A stretch of DNA of 64,000 nucleotides from Gracilibacillus salitolerans (GCF_009650095.1 NZ_CP045915.1:744001-808000), one strand, 5' to 3'; shown: positions 1 to 8,116, counted from the stretch's first letter. Numbers and translations are program-made. Notes: generated by a model not told the origin, from the sequence alone.

Positions 1-601
1 CATACTCGTCTTTTATTTCTTCTGAAGGCTTACCGAATTCCAAAGTAATATTAGAGAAACTACTTTGCGCACCTGATCTTAATGGCATATTCAGTTCCCA
101 AATTAAACTTTGAAAAAGCTGTTTTAATTCATCTTGAGTGTATGTAATATTATGATTTTCCTCCTCCTGCAGATAGGAAGCGGCTATTGTTGAGAGCTGT
201 GCAAGCATGACAGCCCCAGATACTTGTTGCGAAATAAGTGTGATCACATTGCTGAAATGTCTGAGCAAAATCGATAATCGTTTCGTAGGTTTGGAGGTAA
301 TCATATTTTTCGCTAGGGAAGGAATACCCTTCATTGCTATATCCTTACAACTAATCGATACGCAATAAGGTGCAAGTTGTTTGTCATGAACATAGACAAT
401 TCCTTCATCATATAACTCTTTTATTCTAGAAGGAAGAATATGGTGAAAAAGGAACTGCTCCTCCGCATGATTGTTTAAATTGTGCCTGAGGAGTGGAAGA
501 GAATATACATAATTACTATTCTCCCTTTTTAAATAATCTGCTTTTTTATCATCTTCGTTGGATGTGAACTTTTTGATAATTTGCTCGGTATTCTGAAACA
601 T
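1..601 (-). CDS. nrdD: Anaerobic (class III) ribonucleoside-triphosphate reductase, N-terminal part, cut by window edge
   Basis: About 200 residues read from an ATG at 601 with the ribosome site AAAGGAGAG; the frame is open to the window edge. Class III NrdD makes deoxynucleotides anaerobically with a glycyl radical installed by NrdG. Seen: NrdD-like blocks such as KELYDEGIVYVHD, APYCVSISCKDI, SGAVMLAQLSTIAA and WELNMPLRSGAQSSFSNITLE, which match the start of the catalytic barrel (family resemblance from memory). The usual ~100-residue N-terminal ATP-cone seems absent, because the barrel-type sequence starts within the first 40-60 residues. The glycyl radical site and any nrdG lie outside the window. 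An FNR-like site and a NrdR box lie upstream, which fits anaerobic use. A distant NrdD-like paralogue is the main alternative. Confidence 0.8.
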   Translation of the reverse strand, partial: MFQNTEQIIKKFTSNEDDKKADYLKRENSNYVYSLPLLRHNLNNHAEEQFLFHHILPSRIKELYDEGIVYVHDKQLAPYCVSISCKDIAMKGIPSLAKNMITSKPTKRLSILLRHFSNVITLISQQVSGAVMLAQLSTIAASYLQEEENHNITYTQDELKQLFQSLIWELNMPLRSGAQSSFSNITLEFGKPSEEIKDEY

Positions 602-632
602 GGATCAACTCTCCTTTTAGTATGATGAATAG

Positions 633-675
633 AATGTAACACAATATATAGTGTTGATAAGTGATTTTTATCACT
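633..675 (-). promoter_or_regulatory. nrdD control region: FNR-type site plus NrdR box and -10
   Basis: Reading toward nrdD there is an AGTGA-N6-TCACT palindrome (660-675), then ACACTATATATTGTGT (639-654), then TACATT (633-638). The first resembles the FNR/CRP-type consensus TGTGA-N6-TCACA. The second fits the NrdR box consensus ACACWATATATWGTGT. If TACATT is the -10 hexamer, transcription starts near 626 and the FNR-type site is centred about 41.5 bp upstream, the class II activator position, with the NrdR box between activator and -10. Only one clear NrdR box is visible, whereas NrdR usually binds two. Confidence 0.7.
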
Positions 676-696
676 AAATACAGTTTCAGGTAGATA

Positions 697-856
697 CTGC
701 AAACAAATACGAAAAGTTGCAAATAAAAAGCCAGAGTTGCAAATAAATACGGAAAGTTGCAAATAAAAAGTCAGAGCTGCAAATAAATCCGAAAAGTTGC
801 AAATAAAAAGTCAGAGTTGCAAATAAACGGTGGAAGTTACAACCCAAAATACTTGA
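697..856. repeat. 20-bp tandem repeat array, alternating unit types
   Basis: Eight consecutive units with an exact 20-bp period, each starting TTGC/CTGC/TTAC. Two unit types alternate: TTGCAAATAAATACGAAAAG and TTGCAAATAAAAAGTCAGAG, giving a 40-bp higher-order period; the last two units are degenerate. The reverse strand stays open in one frame only because of the repeat, so no protein is called. Confidence 0.85.
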
Positions 857-896
857 GTTAAGAATAAATAATGAATAACAAAGGAAGAGCACATGA

Positions 897-1880
897 TTAG
901 GGCCTTCCTTTATAGCTATTCAGTAAAAATCTTAAGTTATAAGTTTTATTTTTATTTCCCCCATAAGATTCCACTTCTAATTTTCTCAAAATACGTGATG
1001 CAGTGTAAATGGAGTCTAATAATAAAAACCATCTTGCTTGTTTATTGTTAATCGTGTATCCGAATAAAAAGACAAAATCAATCAAAGCAGGTAAGTGAGC
1101 ATTTTTATCTTTATAGCCACATTTACTACATTTCCAAGTACCATATGTCCATTTCATTACCTTCGGTTTACATTTTGGACAAAAGACACCTCTTTTCATA
1201 TTTCGAAGCACTTCTCTACTAGGTTGTAAAAAAGTAAGAGGTCGCTCTCGATGCATGCTCAGTAACTTTTTTCCTAATTGTAATAGTTGATTCCGATCTA
1301 ACCTAGGATCTGAAAATTTCCGAGTTAATTCTTTCAATCGAAAAAGTAGTTGTTGAACAGGAATCATGTCAGGATGCTCAAATGTGATATTTGCTCGATC
1401 ATAAGTGAAAATAACTAACGTGTAGATGGGGATGGATTCAAAACCGAGGTCTTCTAAAACTTTCCTGAGCTGTTCTTTTTGTGAATTTGCTTGAGAGAGA
1501 GGATGCTGGTACACTTTATCTTCCGATTCTTTCGATTGAATCAGTTGCTGTGCTTCGTTAACAGATAGTATTCCTCTTAAATGCTTTATTTCGGTAATTA
1601 AGAAAAAGGAACGGAATAAAAATAAGCCATCGATTTGGAAGTGGTGATTGCTTCTTTTAAGTCTAAGACCATATAAATCATAATGGGATGTAGTAGTAAT
1701 GAGGTCTATGAAGTAAGGTAAACTTTTCTCTCCAAGATAGCCGGCAAGTTCTCTGCCAAACGATTCGGAGATATCTTGAGGGATGTCGAGGTAACGTTCT
1801 TGCATCACTTCTAATTGCAGCAGTTGCTGTGTTTTTTGTGGAGGTCCAACGATCAATAAATCATCTCCTTTCCGATTCAT
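897..1880 (-). CDS. NERD-domain protein with C-terminal zinc ribbon
   Basis: About 327 residues from ATG 1880. The NERD (nuclease-related) domain covers roughly residues 40-150, with an Asp in FQIDGLFLF and a downstream EIK motif (about D84, E97, K99), the pattern of the PD-(D/E)XK-like NERD fold. A C-terminal CPKC...CSKC pair (about C234, C237, C251, C254) should bind zinc. NERD proteins of Bacilli are mostly uncharacterised and thought to act on DNA or RNA. The start is uncertain: AGGAGG lies 13 nt upstream of ATG 1880, while AAAGGAGATGA fits a TTG start at 1856. The gene is divergent from the SnoaL-like gene at 1936. Confidence 0.75.
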   Translation of the reverse strand: MNRKGDDLLIVGPPQKTQQLLQLEVMQERYLDIPQDISESFGRELAGYLGEKSLPYFIDLITTTSHYDLYGLRLKRSNHHFQIDGLFLFRSFFLITEIKHLRGILSVNEAQQLIQSKESEDKVYQHPLSQANSQKEQLRKVLEDLGFESIPIYTLVIFTYDRANITFEHPDMIPVQQLLFRLKELTRKFSDPRLDRNQLLQLGKKLLSMHRERPLTFLQPSREVLRNMKRGVFCPKCKPKVMKWTYGTWKCSKCGYKDKNAHLPALIDFVFLFGYTINNKQARWFLLLDSIYTASRILRKLEVESYGGNKNKTYNLRFLLNSYKGRP

Positions 1881-1935
1881 TATAACAAACAAGCCTCCTA
1901 TGGTATACTAATTTTGAAAAAGGAGTGTGCAATAT

Positions 1936-2295
1936 ATGGAAACAAAAAATCAACAATTTTTCCGTGAATTTAATGAAGCCTTTGTCAAAGGGAATAGTGA
2001 AAAAATACTAGAAAGTGTAACTGATGATATCACATGGCGCATGGTCGGAAATGATACGATTAAGGGTATCGATAACTTAGAACAGGCACTACAAGGAATG
2101 GATAATGGCAATCAATTCGAACTCGAAATCGAGCATTTGATTACGCATGGAAAAGAAGGAGTCGTTAATGGCATTATTCATTCTACAGATAAAAATGGTG
2201 AACAGCGTCATTATAGTTTCTGCGATATTTACAAGTTAAATAAGCATAAAGATGGAAAAATAAAAGAAATCATCAGTTACGTGTTGGAGATCTAG
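1936..2295 (+). CDS. SnoaL/NTF2-like fold protein
   Basis: A 119-residue soluble protein from ATG 1936, ten bases after AGGAG; a GTG at 1927 overlaps that ribosome site and is rejected. Pattern: N-terminal helices (FFREFNEAFVKGN), the DDITWRMVGND strand-loop and a C-terminal strand run (CDIYKLNKHKDGKIKEI...) typical of the SnoaL-like/NTF2 alpha+beta cone fold. Such proteins can bind small hydrophobic ligands or act as isomerases; the substrate cannot be told from sequence. It probably forms a two-gene unit with the membrane-protein gene starting 3 nt after its stop. Confidence 0.65.
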   Translation: METKNQQFFREFNEAFVKGNSEKILESVTDDITWRMVGNDTIKGIDNLEQALQGMDNGNQFELEIEHLITHGKEGVVNGIIHSTDKNGEQRHYSFCDIYKLNKHKDGKIKEIISYVLEI

Positions 2296-2297
2296 CC

Positions 2298-3059
2298 GTG
2301 CGACAGTTATGGACGTTTGGTATAGAGCAGGCGAAATCGTGTATTTTTGCCGTTGTTATTTTTTCTACATTAGCGATTACACAAATAATGGATGTCTCTT
2401 TTATTCACCGTTATGATTTCATCCTTATCATATGTCTTATAACCCAAGTACTCATGCTTGTCACCAAACTGGAAACATGGGATGAGTTAAAAGTAATTTG
2501 TGTTTTTCACCTTATTGGTCTTGCGCTGGAAATATATAAAGTACATATGGGGTCTTGGAGTTATCCAGAAGAAGCTCTTACCAAGATAGTTGGTGTACCA
2601 CTGTATAGCGGTTTTATGTATGCAAGTGTTGCCAGTTATTTGTGTCAGGCATGGCGTCGACTTGATGTCCAACTGGAAAAATGGCCGCCAACATGGACTG
2701 TTGCCATCTTGAGTGCAGCCATCTATTTTAACTTTTTCACTCATCACTATATCTATGATTTTCGCTGGGTGCTTAAGGTCGCAACGATTCTATTATTCTT
2801 GCAAACAATTGTCTATTATCGGGTAAATGGACGTACATATAAGATGCCACTAGTTCTTTCATTTGTATTAATTGGCTTTTTTATTTGGATAGCAGAGAAT
2901 ATTGCTACCTTTTTCGGTGCATGGCAATATCCAGGGCAATCTCAAACATGGCAAATCGTTCATTTAGGTAAAATTAGCTCCTGGCTCCTGTTAGTGATTG
3001 TCAGCTTTCTAATTGTAGCCATGTTAAAACACTTGAAGGAGAGGAGAGAATCCTATTAA
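2298..3059 (+). CDS. yoaT: Integral membrane protein, DUF817 (YoaT-like)
   Basis: 253 residues, very hydrophobic, with about 7-8 predicted membrane segments. The W-rich motifs WDELKVICVFHLIGLALEIYK and GSWSYPEEALTKIVGVPLYSGFMYAS match my recollection of the DUF817/YoaT family, whose function is unknown. GTG start, with the weak ribosome site TTGGAG overlapping the end of the upstream SnoaL-like gene, so translation may be coupled. The unit ends at a strong hairpin at 3105-3140 shared with the convergent small gene. Confidence 0.65.
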   Translation: MRQLWTFGIEQAKSCIFAVVIFSTLAITQIMDVSFIHRYDFILIICLITQVLMLVTKLETWDELKVICVFHLIGLALEIYKVHMGSWSYPEEALTKIVGVPLYSGFMYASVASYLCQAWRRLDVQLEKWPPTWTVAILSAAIYFNFFTHHYIYDFRWVLKVATILLFLQTIVYYRVNGRTYKMPLVLSFVLIGFFIWIAENIATFFGAWQYPGQSQTWQIVHLGKISSWLLLVIVSFLIVAMLKHLKERRESY

Positions 3060-3104
3060 AGTAAGAGGAAAAAATTCTCTTTTACAATATTATCAGAAAA
3101 AATC

Positions 3105-3158
3105 GCACATACAGAAAGCAACAACTGATTCTGTATGTGCTTTCCCTCTTATTTTTTT
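3105..3158. terminator. Bidirectional intrinsic terminator
   Basis: A perfect 12-bp stem (GCACATACAGAA / TTCTGTATGTGC, 3105-3116 with 3129-3140) and a 12-nt loop lie between convergent genes. A T-rich run follows on the plus side and an A-rich stretch precedes it, so it can serve both directions. Confidence 0.8.
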
Positions 3159-3322
3159 TGATCGGTAATATTCCTGCTATACACTTCTTCGATATAAGCC
3201 AGATATCCCTTCAAATCACGCTTTTCTTCTTCTCCTTCTAAATGAATGGCAAAGGATGCTAAAATAAGGATACTACCACACATAAACAACCAGATAAAAA
3301 TACCAAATATTATTTCCATCAT
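3149..3322 (-). CDS. Small single-pass membrane protein (57 aa)
   Basis: A 57-residue frame starts with tandem ATG codons (3322/3319) behind the strong ribosome site AAAGGAGGGTGA. Seen: an N-terminal hydrophobic helix (residues about 4-26, rich in I, F, L, with one Cys and one Trp) followed by a charged tail EGEEEKRDLKGYLAYIEEVY. No family recognised. The strong ribosome site, clean membrane helix, own intergenic space and shared terminator support a real gene. Function unknown; small membrane proteins of this shape often regulate a larger membrane partner, but nothing here names one. Confidence 0.6.
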   Translation of the reverse strand: MMEIIFGIFIWLFMCGSILILASFAIHLEGEEEKRDLKGYLAYIEEVYSRNITDQKK

Positions 3323-3399
3323 TCACCCTCCTTTATTCTTAGCTTAGATGGTGGAACGCGTTTCAGAGCAAGAAATTTTTTAGAAAAAAGGTGAAAATC

Positions 3400-4356
3400 T
3401 TGGCAAATATTCGTGATATCGCAAAAATGGCCGGCGTGTCAGTGACAACTGTTTCTCGAGTAATCAATGACCATCCATATGTTAGTGAAGATAAGCGGAA
3501 AGCAGTTATCGATGTGATGAGGAAAGTAGACTATCAGGTGAATCGAAATGCGGTAAGTCTTAGCCAGGGAAAATCTCATTTAATCGGTGTTGTCGTTCCT
3601 TTTGTAAAGCATCCATACTTTGGGCTGCTTATCGAGGGAATTGCAAAGCAAGCGGTAGAAAATCATTATCATTTTGTTCTCATTCAGACCAATTACGAAA
3701 AAGAAAGAGAGCAAGAAGCGTTAGATATGTTAAAACATAAACAAATTGATGGACTGATTATTTGTTCTCATATGATCGAATTAGCAACTATTGAAGCTTA
3801 CCAGCAATACGGGAAAATTGTTGTCAGTGAAAATGCAGCAGGGAATAAAAGCATAGATTCTGTTTTTGTCGACCATTACCAAAGTTTTATGGATGCATTA
3901 GCTTACCTAAAACAAAAGGGATACAAAAGAATCGGTTACTGCATAGGGCGTGAATCAGGCTCAAATAGTTACTTTCGTCATCTGGCTTATAAAAATTTTC
4001 TGACACAATACCCGCAAAAGGAATTTGTTTTTACTGAAAACTATTATTTTGAAGATGGTCAAAAAGTGATGGATGAAATCTCAGAATTAACAGAAAAACC
4101 AGATGCATTGCTGGTAACGAGTGATGTGGTGGCAGCAGGCATCCTGACAGCTTGTAAGAACGCACATATGAAAGTACCAGAGGACATGGCAATCATTGGT
4201 TTCGATAATCAACCAATAGCAAAAATGATGGATATTACAACATTTGAAATACCGATTGCAACAATGGGTGAGCGGCTGTTTCAGCATGTTTTAGGAAAGG
4301 CAATCAATCGCCATGAAGAACTTTCGGTCAACCTTATAGAAAGAGGAACTGTTTAA
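3400..4356 (+). CDS. LacI-family transcriptional repressor
   Basis: 318 residues. The start chosen is TTG 3400, seven bases after AAAGGTG, giving the typical N-terminus MANIRDIAKMAGVSVTTVSRV; a GTG at 3391 overlaps the ribosome site. The helix-turn-helix spans about residues 4-23 with the hinge helix near 50-57, followed by a periplasmic-binding-protein-like ligand domain (LIGVVVPFVKHPYFGLLIEGI through AIIGFDNQPIAKMM). The family binds a sugar or nucleoside effector and represses a catabolic operon, often with HPr/CcpA input. No transport or sugar gene is adjacent, so the target is unknown. It stands alone, ending before a hairpin terminator at 4422. Confidence 0.85.
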   Translation: MANIRDIAKMAGVSVTTVSRVINDHPYVSEDKRKAVIDVMRKVDYQVNRNAVSLSQGKSHLIGVVVPFVKHPYFGLLIEGIAKQAVENHYHFVLIQTNYEKEREQEALDMLKHKQIDGLIICSHMIELATIEAYQQYGKIVVSENAAGNKSIDSVFVDHYQSFMDALAYLKQKGYKRIGYCIGRESGSNSYFRHLAYKNFLTQYPQKEFVFTENYYFEDGQKVMDEISELTEKPDALLVTSDVVAAGILTACKNAHMKVPEDMAIIGFDNQPIAKMMDITTFEIPIATMGERLFQHVLGKAINRHEELSVNLIERGTV

Positions 4357-4360
4357 TAAA

Positions 4361-4374
4361 TGTAAACGCTTTGT
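4361..4374. promoter_or_regulatory. cre-like sequence
   Basis: TGTAAACGCTTTGT resembles the CcpA cre consensus TGWAANCGNTNWCA but misses the final CA. It sits just after the LacI gene, so it may be chance or a remnant. Confidence 0.3.
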
Positions 4375-4421
4375 AAATTGTGTATAATAGCAGAAGGTGA
4401 TACAACATGACAAAGCGCCTG

Positions 4422-4453
4422 AAAAAGCCAACGCATGAAGCGTTGGCTTTTTG
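4422..4453. terminator. Terminator hairpin between lacI-type gene and yceI
   Basis: AAAAGCCAACGC and GCGTTGGCTTTT form a 12-bp stem with a 6-nt loop, flanked by A-rich and T-rich tracts. It serves the convergent genes on both sides. Confidence 0.8.
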
Positions 4454-4462
4454 TGTTTATCT

Positions 4463-4993
4463 TTATTCTTCAACTACAAATTCGAATCCACCGGAGAATT
4501 TAACTTCTTTACCGATTAATACGCCACCAGTTTCAAGTGGTGCATTCCAAGTTAAGCCATAATCTTCACGGTTGATTTTTCCTGTTACATCTGCACCGGC
4601 AATAGTATTACCTTGCATCGGGTCTTTTGCTTTTCCATTGTATTCTACTGTAAATGATTCTTCATTTGTTACACCTTTGATTGTTACATCACCAGTTACT
4701 TTAAATTCAGAATCACTTACTTTTGTGATTGATTTACTTACAAACGTAATATTTGGATATTGTTCCACATTAAAGAAATCCTCTGATTTTAAGTGACCAT
4801 TACGATCATCGTTATTTGTTTCGATAGATGCTACATCGATTGTTACTTTTACACTAGCATTCTCAATATCGTCGAAATCTCCATTGAAATCAATATCAAA
4901 GTTTTGGAAGTCCCCTTTTGCCTTAGAAACCATCATATGTTTTACTTCAAAGTTTAGTGCACTGTGTACTTTGTCTAATGTTACATTAGCCAT
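4463..4993 (-). CDS. yceI: YceI-family lipocalin-like protein
   Basis: 176 residues from ATG 4993 with GGGAGG nine bases upstream. The whole protein is one YceI domain: TLDKVHSALNFEVKHMMVSKAKG at the start, then DASIETNND-type strands, FFNVEQYPNITFVSKSI and GEFKVTGDVTIKGVT-type motifs, a beta-barrel that binds isoprenoid quinones or fatty amides in characterised members. No signal peptide, so it is probably cytoplasmic as in other Firmicutes. Divergent from an HxlR regulator with a Cys7 thiol switch; promoter palindromes suggest that regulator controls it, pointing to quinone or thiol stress. The stop position is certain within one base. Confidence 0.85.
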   Translation of the reverse strand: MANVTLDKVHSALNFEVKHMMVSKAKGDFQNFDIDFNGDFDDIENASVKVTIDVASIETNNDDRNGHLKSEDFFNVEQYPNITFVSKSITKVSDSEFKVTGDVTIKGVTNEESFTVEYNGKAKDPMQGNTIAGADVTGKINREDYGLTWNAPLETGGVLIGKEVKFSGGFEFVVEE

Positions 4994-5021
4994 TTTAAAA
5001 TTCCTCCCTAACAAAAATTAA

Positions 5022-5073
5022 CTTACTTTATGTAACTAAGTATACAAATATTAATTAATTACGTCAAGTAATT
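5022..5073 (-). promoter_or_regulatory. yceI promoter with two TTAC-N5-GTAA palindromes
   Basis: Reading toward yceI: -35 TTGACG (complement of 5062-5067), a 17-bp spacer and -10 TATACT (complement of 5039-5044). Two palindromes of the same form flank it: AATTAC-GTCAA-GTAATT (5057-5073) over the -35, and TTAC-TTTAT-GTAA (5023-5035) just beyond the -10. Two copies with the same 5-nt centre suggest the operator of the adjacent HxlR regulator. Confidence 0.6.
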
Positions 5074-5130
5074 TGATTATTTTATTTCTGTAAAAAAATT
5101 TGCTATACTATAATTAAAGAGGTGAGAACT

Positions 5131-5460
5131 ATGGCAGACAAAACGATTTGTCCGAAGTTTGAATCGGCATTAAATATACTAAATAAACGATGGACTGGGT
5201 TAATTATTTTTCAATTGTTAGAAGGTGCACAGCGTTTTTCTACCATCGAAGCAACAATCGGTATTAGTGGTCGTGTTCTATCAGAACGGTTAAAAGATTT
5301 GGAAAAACAAGGCATCGTGAAACGCCATGTCTATGATGAAACACCGGTCAGAATCGAATATGCCCTAACAGAAAAAGGAAAAGCTTTAGAACCAGTATTA
5401 GAAAGCATCCAAAATTGGGCAGATGGCTGGATGGAAAAAGAAAAACAATCATTTGTGTAA
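5131..5460 (+). CDS. HxlR/MarR-type redox-sensing repressor (YodB/CatR-like)
   Basis: 109 residues from ATG 5131 behind GAGGTGA. Winged-helix HxlR domain: CPKFESALNILNKRWTGLII at residues 7-26, then LSERLKDLEKQGIVKR and TEKGKAL. The N-terminal CPK motif puts a cysteine at position 7, where B. subtilis YodB has its redox-sensing Cys6; no other cysteine is seen, so switching would be by S-alkylation or an intersubunit link. YodB and CatR repress azoreductase, nitroreductase and catechol dioxygenase genes and are released by quinones or diamide. Here it is divergent from yceI; a CatE-like gene lies at 52126. A -10 TATACT lies at 5104-5109. Confidence 0.8.
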   Translation: MADKTICPKFESALNILNKRWTGLIIFQLLEGAQRFSTIEATIGISGRVLSERLKDLEKQGIVKRHVYDETPVRIEYALTEKGKALEPVLESIQNWADGWMEKEKQSFV

Positions 5461-5547
5461 CTCTTACCCGAAATAAATAGAACTGAAACTGTGGAGTAGA
5501 TGCTTCGCAGTTTCTTTGTGTACAATAAAGGTTAAGGAGTGATAAAC

Positions 5548-6480
5548 ATGAAAGTGATTTTAGATTGTGATCCGGGGCATGATGATGCGATTGCTATGAT
5601 TCTGGCAGCATCTAAGATTAGTCCATTAGATATTGTCGGCATTACAACTGTCTCGGGAAATGTAGAAGTAGAAAAAAATACCTTAAATGCATTGAAGGTT
5701 TGTGATATTATCGGTTTAACCGATGTTCCGGTAGTACAAGGTGCAGCAAGACCGATGGTAAGAGAACCAGAAATAGCAGAGCATATTCATGGAGAAACAG
5801 GTTTAGACGGTCCTAATCTGCCGAAGACACCAAAAAGAACGGCGATTAGTCAACATGCCGTTGATTTTATTATTGATCAATTACACCAATCTGAAGAGCC
5901 GATTACATTAGTACCGACAGGTCCATTAACTAATATTGCCTTGGCTCTAGTAAAAGCCCCTTCTATCAAGACCAAGATAAAGGAAATTGTCTTAATGGGC
6001 GGGGGCACCTTTGGTAATTGGACACCTGCAGCAGAATTTAATATTTACGTCGATGCAGAAGCTGCTAAGGTCGTATTCCAGAGCGGGATCCCGATCCGGA
6101 TGTTTGGACTAGATGTAACACACCAGGCATTGGCCACCAGAGAAACGGTAGAACAGTTAAGAGAAATCTCCAACTCAGTAAGTGAATTTGTGGCAGAGTT
6201 ATTAGTCTTTTTTATGCAAGCATATAAAGACTATTTTGCATTTCCAGGTGGTCCGATTCATGATGCCTGTACGGTTGCACATCTCATTGATCCTTCTATT
6301 TTTGAGTTTGAACATGTTCATGTTGCAATAGAAACAAAAGGGGAGCACACCTACGGGATGACTGTTGTTGATCGTTTAGCTGTAACAGGTCGGGAGCCGA
6401 ATGCTTATTTTGCTACTGGACTCGATCAGGAAAAATTTTGGAGTTTATTCAAAAAAGCGTTAGAATCATACTCCGACTGA
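5548..6480 (+). CDS. Inosine-uridine-preferring nucleoside ribohydrolase
   Basis: 310 residues from ATG 5548, with AAGGAGTGA upstream. Nucleoside hydrolases cut the N-glycosidic bond of ribonucleosides to ribose plus base using a Ca2+ bound by Asp residues. Seen: the N-terminal signature DCDPGHDDAIA (D7, D9-type ligands), the VQGAARPM loop, GPLTNIALAL, the LMGGG motif, and the C-terminal HDACTVAHLIDP block carrying the last metal Asp. Length and motifs fit the IunH/Rih family; base preference cannot be read out. The next gene is ribokinase, so the pair salvages nucleosides: base released, ribose phosphorylated. Confidence 0.9.
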   Translation: MKVILDCDPGHDDAIAMILAASKISPLDIVGITTVSGNVEVEKNTLNALKVCDIIGLTDVPVVQGAARPMVREPEIAEHIHGETGLDGPNLPKTPKRTAISQHAVDFIIDQLHQSEEPITLVPTGPLTNIALALVKAPSIKTKIKEIVLMGGGTFGNWTPAAEFNIYVDAEAAKVVFQSGIPIRMFGLDVTHQALATRETVEQLREISNSVSEFVAELLVFFMQAYKDYFAFPGGPIHDACTVAHLIDPSIFEFEHVHVAIETKGEHTYGMTVVDRLAVTGREPNAYFATGLDQEKFWSLFKKALESYSD

Positions 6481-6495
6481 GAGGAGATGGAAGGA

Positions 6496-7365
6496 ATGAA
6501 TCAACCCAAAATCACGGTGATTGGCAGTATTAATATGGACTTAGTTACAGAAACAGATATCGTACCAGTCCAAGGGGAAACGGTAAGGGGGACCAATTTT
6601 CAAACGATTCCTGGTGGAAAAGGTGCGAACCAGGCAGTAGCTGCTGCTCGTCTTGGAGCGGAAGTAACGATGATTGGCCGTGTCGGTGACGATCAATTTG
6701 GGGATGTATTGATGGATCAATTACGGAAAGAAAATATTCAAGTAGACCACATTGATCATGTAAGTCATACCCCAACCGGTCTGGCTAATATCATTTTATC
6801 TGAGCAGGATAATCGAATCATTATCATTGCCGGAGCAAATGGCAAAGTGACAAAGGATTATATTGAACAAATAAAAGCTGCCATACTTACGAGTGACTAT
6901 GTCTTGCTTCAATTTGAAATTCCAAAAGAAACAATTTTCTTCAGTATTGAATTATGCCATAAACATGGGATTCCTGTTATTGTTAACCCTGCACCAGCTA
7001 TGGAATTAGATAAAGCAACATGGGAAAAAGCTACATATATTACTCCAAACGAAACCGAACGACAACAACTATTCGGTAATCAGCATAACGAGAAATTAAT
7101 TATCACAAAAGGCAAACAAGGTGTATCTTTTGTAGAAGCTGGCAAAGAGCAAGAAGTAAGTGCTCATTCTGTTGATGTTGTAGATACAACAGGTGCAGGT
7201 GATACCTTTAATGGAGCACTGGCAGTAGCATTAGCAGAAGGACAATCCTTAACGAAGGCAGTCACGTTTGCGAATGCAGCAGCAGCGTTATCCGTCGGCG
7301 AGATAGGAGCCCAAGGCGGCATGCCGACTAGAGAACAAGTAGAACAATTTTTAGAAAAAGGTTGA
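6496..7365 (+). CDS. rbsK: Ribokinase
   Basis: 289 residues. ATG 6496 is preferred over ATG 6487, which abuts the ribosome site AGAGGAG. PfkB-family sugar kinase: the N-terminal GSINMDLV and the [15 protein letters not shown] signature (about residues 40-54), the ATP/anion-hole motif [13 protein letters not shown] with the catalytic Asp, and a C-terminal [17 protein letters not shown]. Converts ribose to ribose 5-phosphate. It starts 15 bases after the nucleoside hydrolase stop and works on its product. ung follows after a few bases. Confidence 0.93.
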   Translation: MNQPKITVIGSINMDLVTETDIVPVQGETVRGTNFQTIPGGKGANQAVAAARLGAEVTMIGRVGDDQFGDVLMDQLRKENIQVDHIDHVSHTPTGLANIILSEQDNRIIIIAGANGKVTKDYIEQIKAAILTSDYVLLQFEIPKETIFFSIELCHKHGIPVIVNPAPAMELDKATWEKATYITPNETERQQLFGNQHNEKLIITKGKQGVSFVEAGKEQEVSAHSVDVVDTTGAGDTFNGALAVALAEGQSLTKAVTFANAAAALSVGEIGAQGGMPTREQVEQFLEKG

Positions 7366-7370
7366 TTGTT

Positions 7371-8045
7371 ATGACGGCACAAATATTGAACAATGATTGG
7401 ACAAAACTATTAGAAGATGAATTTGAAAAGGATTATTATGTAGAATTGCGAGAGTTTTTGAAAAGGGAGTATCAAAACTATACAATTTATCCCAATATGT
7501 ACGATATTTATAATGCGTTACATTACACGCCTTTTCATCAAGTAAAAGTGGTGATTCTTGGCCAGGACCCTTATCATGGTCCGAATCAGGCACATGGTTT
7601 AAGTTTTTCGGTTAAGCCAGAAGTTGATATTCCACCTTCCTTGAAAAATATATATAAGGAATTACATGCAGACATTGGCTGTCCCATCCCTAATCATGGT
7701 TATCTCGTAAAATGGGCAGAACAAGGTGTACTGCTACTTAACAACGTATTGACAGTAAGACAGGGACAAGCACATTCTCATCGTGGTATGGGATGGGAGC
7801 AATTTACTGATCAAGTCATCCTGACCTTGAATCAAAAAGAAACACCTGTCGTATATATACTTTGGGGAGCAGCAGCACAGAAAAAACAAGCACTGATTGA
7901 TTTATCCAAACATTATGTGCTCAAATCACCCCATCCAAGCCCATTATCGGCACATAGAGGATTCTTCGGTAGCAACCCATTTTCCAAGACTAATCAAATT
8001 CTCGAACAAAATGGACAGCAATCGATTGATTGGGAGATTGAGTAG
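7371..8045 (+). CDS. ung: Uracil-DNA glycosylase
   Basis: 224 residues from ATG 7371 (an upstream TTG overlaps rbsK). Removes uracil from DNA for base excision repair. Both family-1 UDG motifs are intact: GQDPYHG (residues 64-70, water-activating Asp66) and [13 protein letters not shown] near residue 184 with the leucine intercalation loop. Full length. It lies directly downstream of rbsK and ends at the hairpin at 8080, so it is probably the last gene of the nucleoside-salvage transcript. Confidence 0.96.
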   Translation: MTAQILNNDWTKLLEDEFEKDYYVELREFLKREYQNYTIYPNMYDIYNALHYTPFHQVKVVILGQDPYHGPNQAHGLSFSVKPEVDIPPSLKNIYKELHADIGCPIPNHGYLVKWAEQGVLLLNNVLTVRQGQAHSHRGMGWEQFTDQVILTLNQKETPVVYILWGAAAQKKQALIDLSKHYVLKSPHPSPLSAHRGFFGSNPFSKTNQILEQNGQQSIDWEIE

Positions 8046-8079
8046 GTTAATAGGATTGGTAAAAGCCATTTAAAAGGTA

Positions 8080-8116
8080 AAAGTGTTCATAGAAGTAATC
8101 TATGAACACTTTTTTG
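8080..8116 (+). terminator. Terminator after ung
   Basis: A 13-bp stem AAAGTGTTCATAG / CTATGAACACTTT with a 7-nt loop, followed by TTT. The rest of the 8114-8234 gap shows no gene that I can support. Confidence 0.85.

Noticed and set aside
697..856. CRISPR array
   Set aside because: Units are tandem without spacers and no cas genes are near.
686..892. Open frame on the minus strand over the repeat array
   Set aside because: It stays open because the 20-bp repeats lack stops in that frame; no ribosome site and low-complexity product.
4407..4562. Short plus-strand frame after the LacI gene with a good ribosome site (AGAAGGTGA)
   Set aside because: It runs through the terminator hairpin and then antisense to yceI; the product looks like a shadow of yceI.
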